A DNA stretch of 14,241 bases from CAYJMQ01 sp964371555 (lineage in GTDB: Bacteria; Bdellovibrionota; JACOXK01; 2-02-FULL-40-11): assembly GCA_964371555.1 (NCBI GenBank), contig CAYJMQ010000052.1, positions 1 through 14,241 on the forward strand, in the 5' to 3' direction. Made by a program: the position numbers and the translations under genes. Of this stretch, positions 14,196 to 14,241 are shown in pieces. The notes below the pieces were generated by a model. That model searched no databases. It saw only the letters and a program-made list of their open reading frames with translations, and was not told the origin of the DNA. How positions within the stretch are numbered: the first letter of the stretch is position 1; each line of letters begins with the position of its first letter.

Positions 14196-14241
14196 ATCCT
14201 GAGCGCAGCGAAGGATCTTGTGAGCGCAAAGGAGGCTGTTG
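14196..14241. repeat. REP-like hairpin and degenerate direct repeat at the window edge
   Basis: ATCCT (14196-14200) and AGGAT (14212-14216) flank GAGCGCAGCGA, forming a short hairpin. TGAGCGCA occurs at 14200-14207 and again at 14221-14228, each followed by an AAGGA/AAAGGAGG-like stretch, so two related units lie 21 bases apart. The CCTGAGCGCAGCGAAGGATC pattern resembles short dispersed intergenic repeats seen in many bacterial genomes. GGAGG at 14231-14235 could instead be the ribosome-binding site of the next gene, which lies outside the window. Confidence 0.45.

Noticed and set aside
1..14241. CRISPR arrays, tRNA or rRNA genes, transposases, phage genes or defence systems
   Set aside because: I saw no spaced direct repeats, no structural RNA signature and no mobile-element proteins on either strand.

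Overview
This window comes from a Gram-negative bacterium with an outer membrane, since it carries a lipoprotein-releasing LolC/LolD pair. The run prfB-lysS-lolC-lolD and the CHASE2-type adenylate cyclase recall deltaproteobacterial-grade lineages (Myxococcota, Bdellovibrionota, Desulfobacterota and related candidate groups). That placement is inferred from gene content, not from any search. The DNA is densely coding, with several start/stop overlaps, and no stretch over 300 bases lacks a gene.

Left part (1-6751). A fragment at 1-72 is the end of a + strand gene, followed by five minus-strand genes. Read in the direction of transcription (from 6751 down to 143) they are: a class II-type cAMP phosphodiesterase of the metallo-beta-lactamase fold; a membrane CHASE2 class III adenylate cyclase whose start overlaps the phosphodiesterase stop by 7 bases; then, after 114 bases, a peptide ABC transporter set made of a membrane-anchored substrate-binding protein (dppA-like), dppB and dppC. 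The ATPase genes that normally complete such a transporter are not next to dppC.

Centre (6752-6845). A 94-base divergent intergenic region holds a perfect 20-bp palindrome between two extended -10 promoter-like sites. It separates the cAMP genes from pgpH, a 7TM-HD phosphodiesterase of the family that degrades c-di-AMP. Two unrelated cyclic-nucleotide pathways therefore start back to back.

Right part (6846-14241, + strand). pgpH overlaps ybeY (rRNA-maturation endoribonuclease) by 104 bases. Next is prfB (release factor 2), which has an intact programmed +1 frameshift site at an in-frame TGA. A spacer with a hairpin and a good promoter leads into lysS (class II lysyl-tRNA synthetase), which carries an in-frame 15-bp tandem repeat. 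lolC and lolD follow with 4- and 8-base overlaps. The window ends in inverted and direct repeats downstream of lolD.

The right half is mainly translation housekeeping plus envelope biogenesis; the left half is cAMP signalling with peptide uptake. The most interesting points are the overlapping cAMP synthesis/degradation gene pair next to a peptide transporter without local ATPases, the loss of one usual metal-ligand histidine in PgpH, the long pgpH/ybeY overlap, the frameshifted prfB, and the repeat expansion in lysS.
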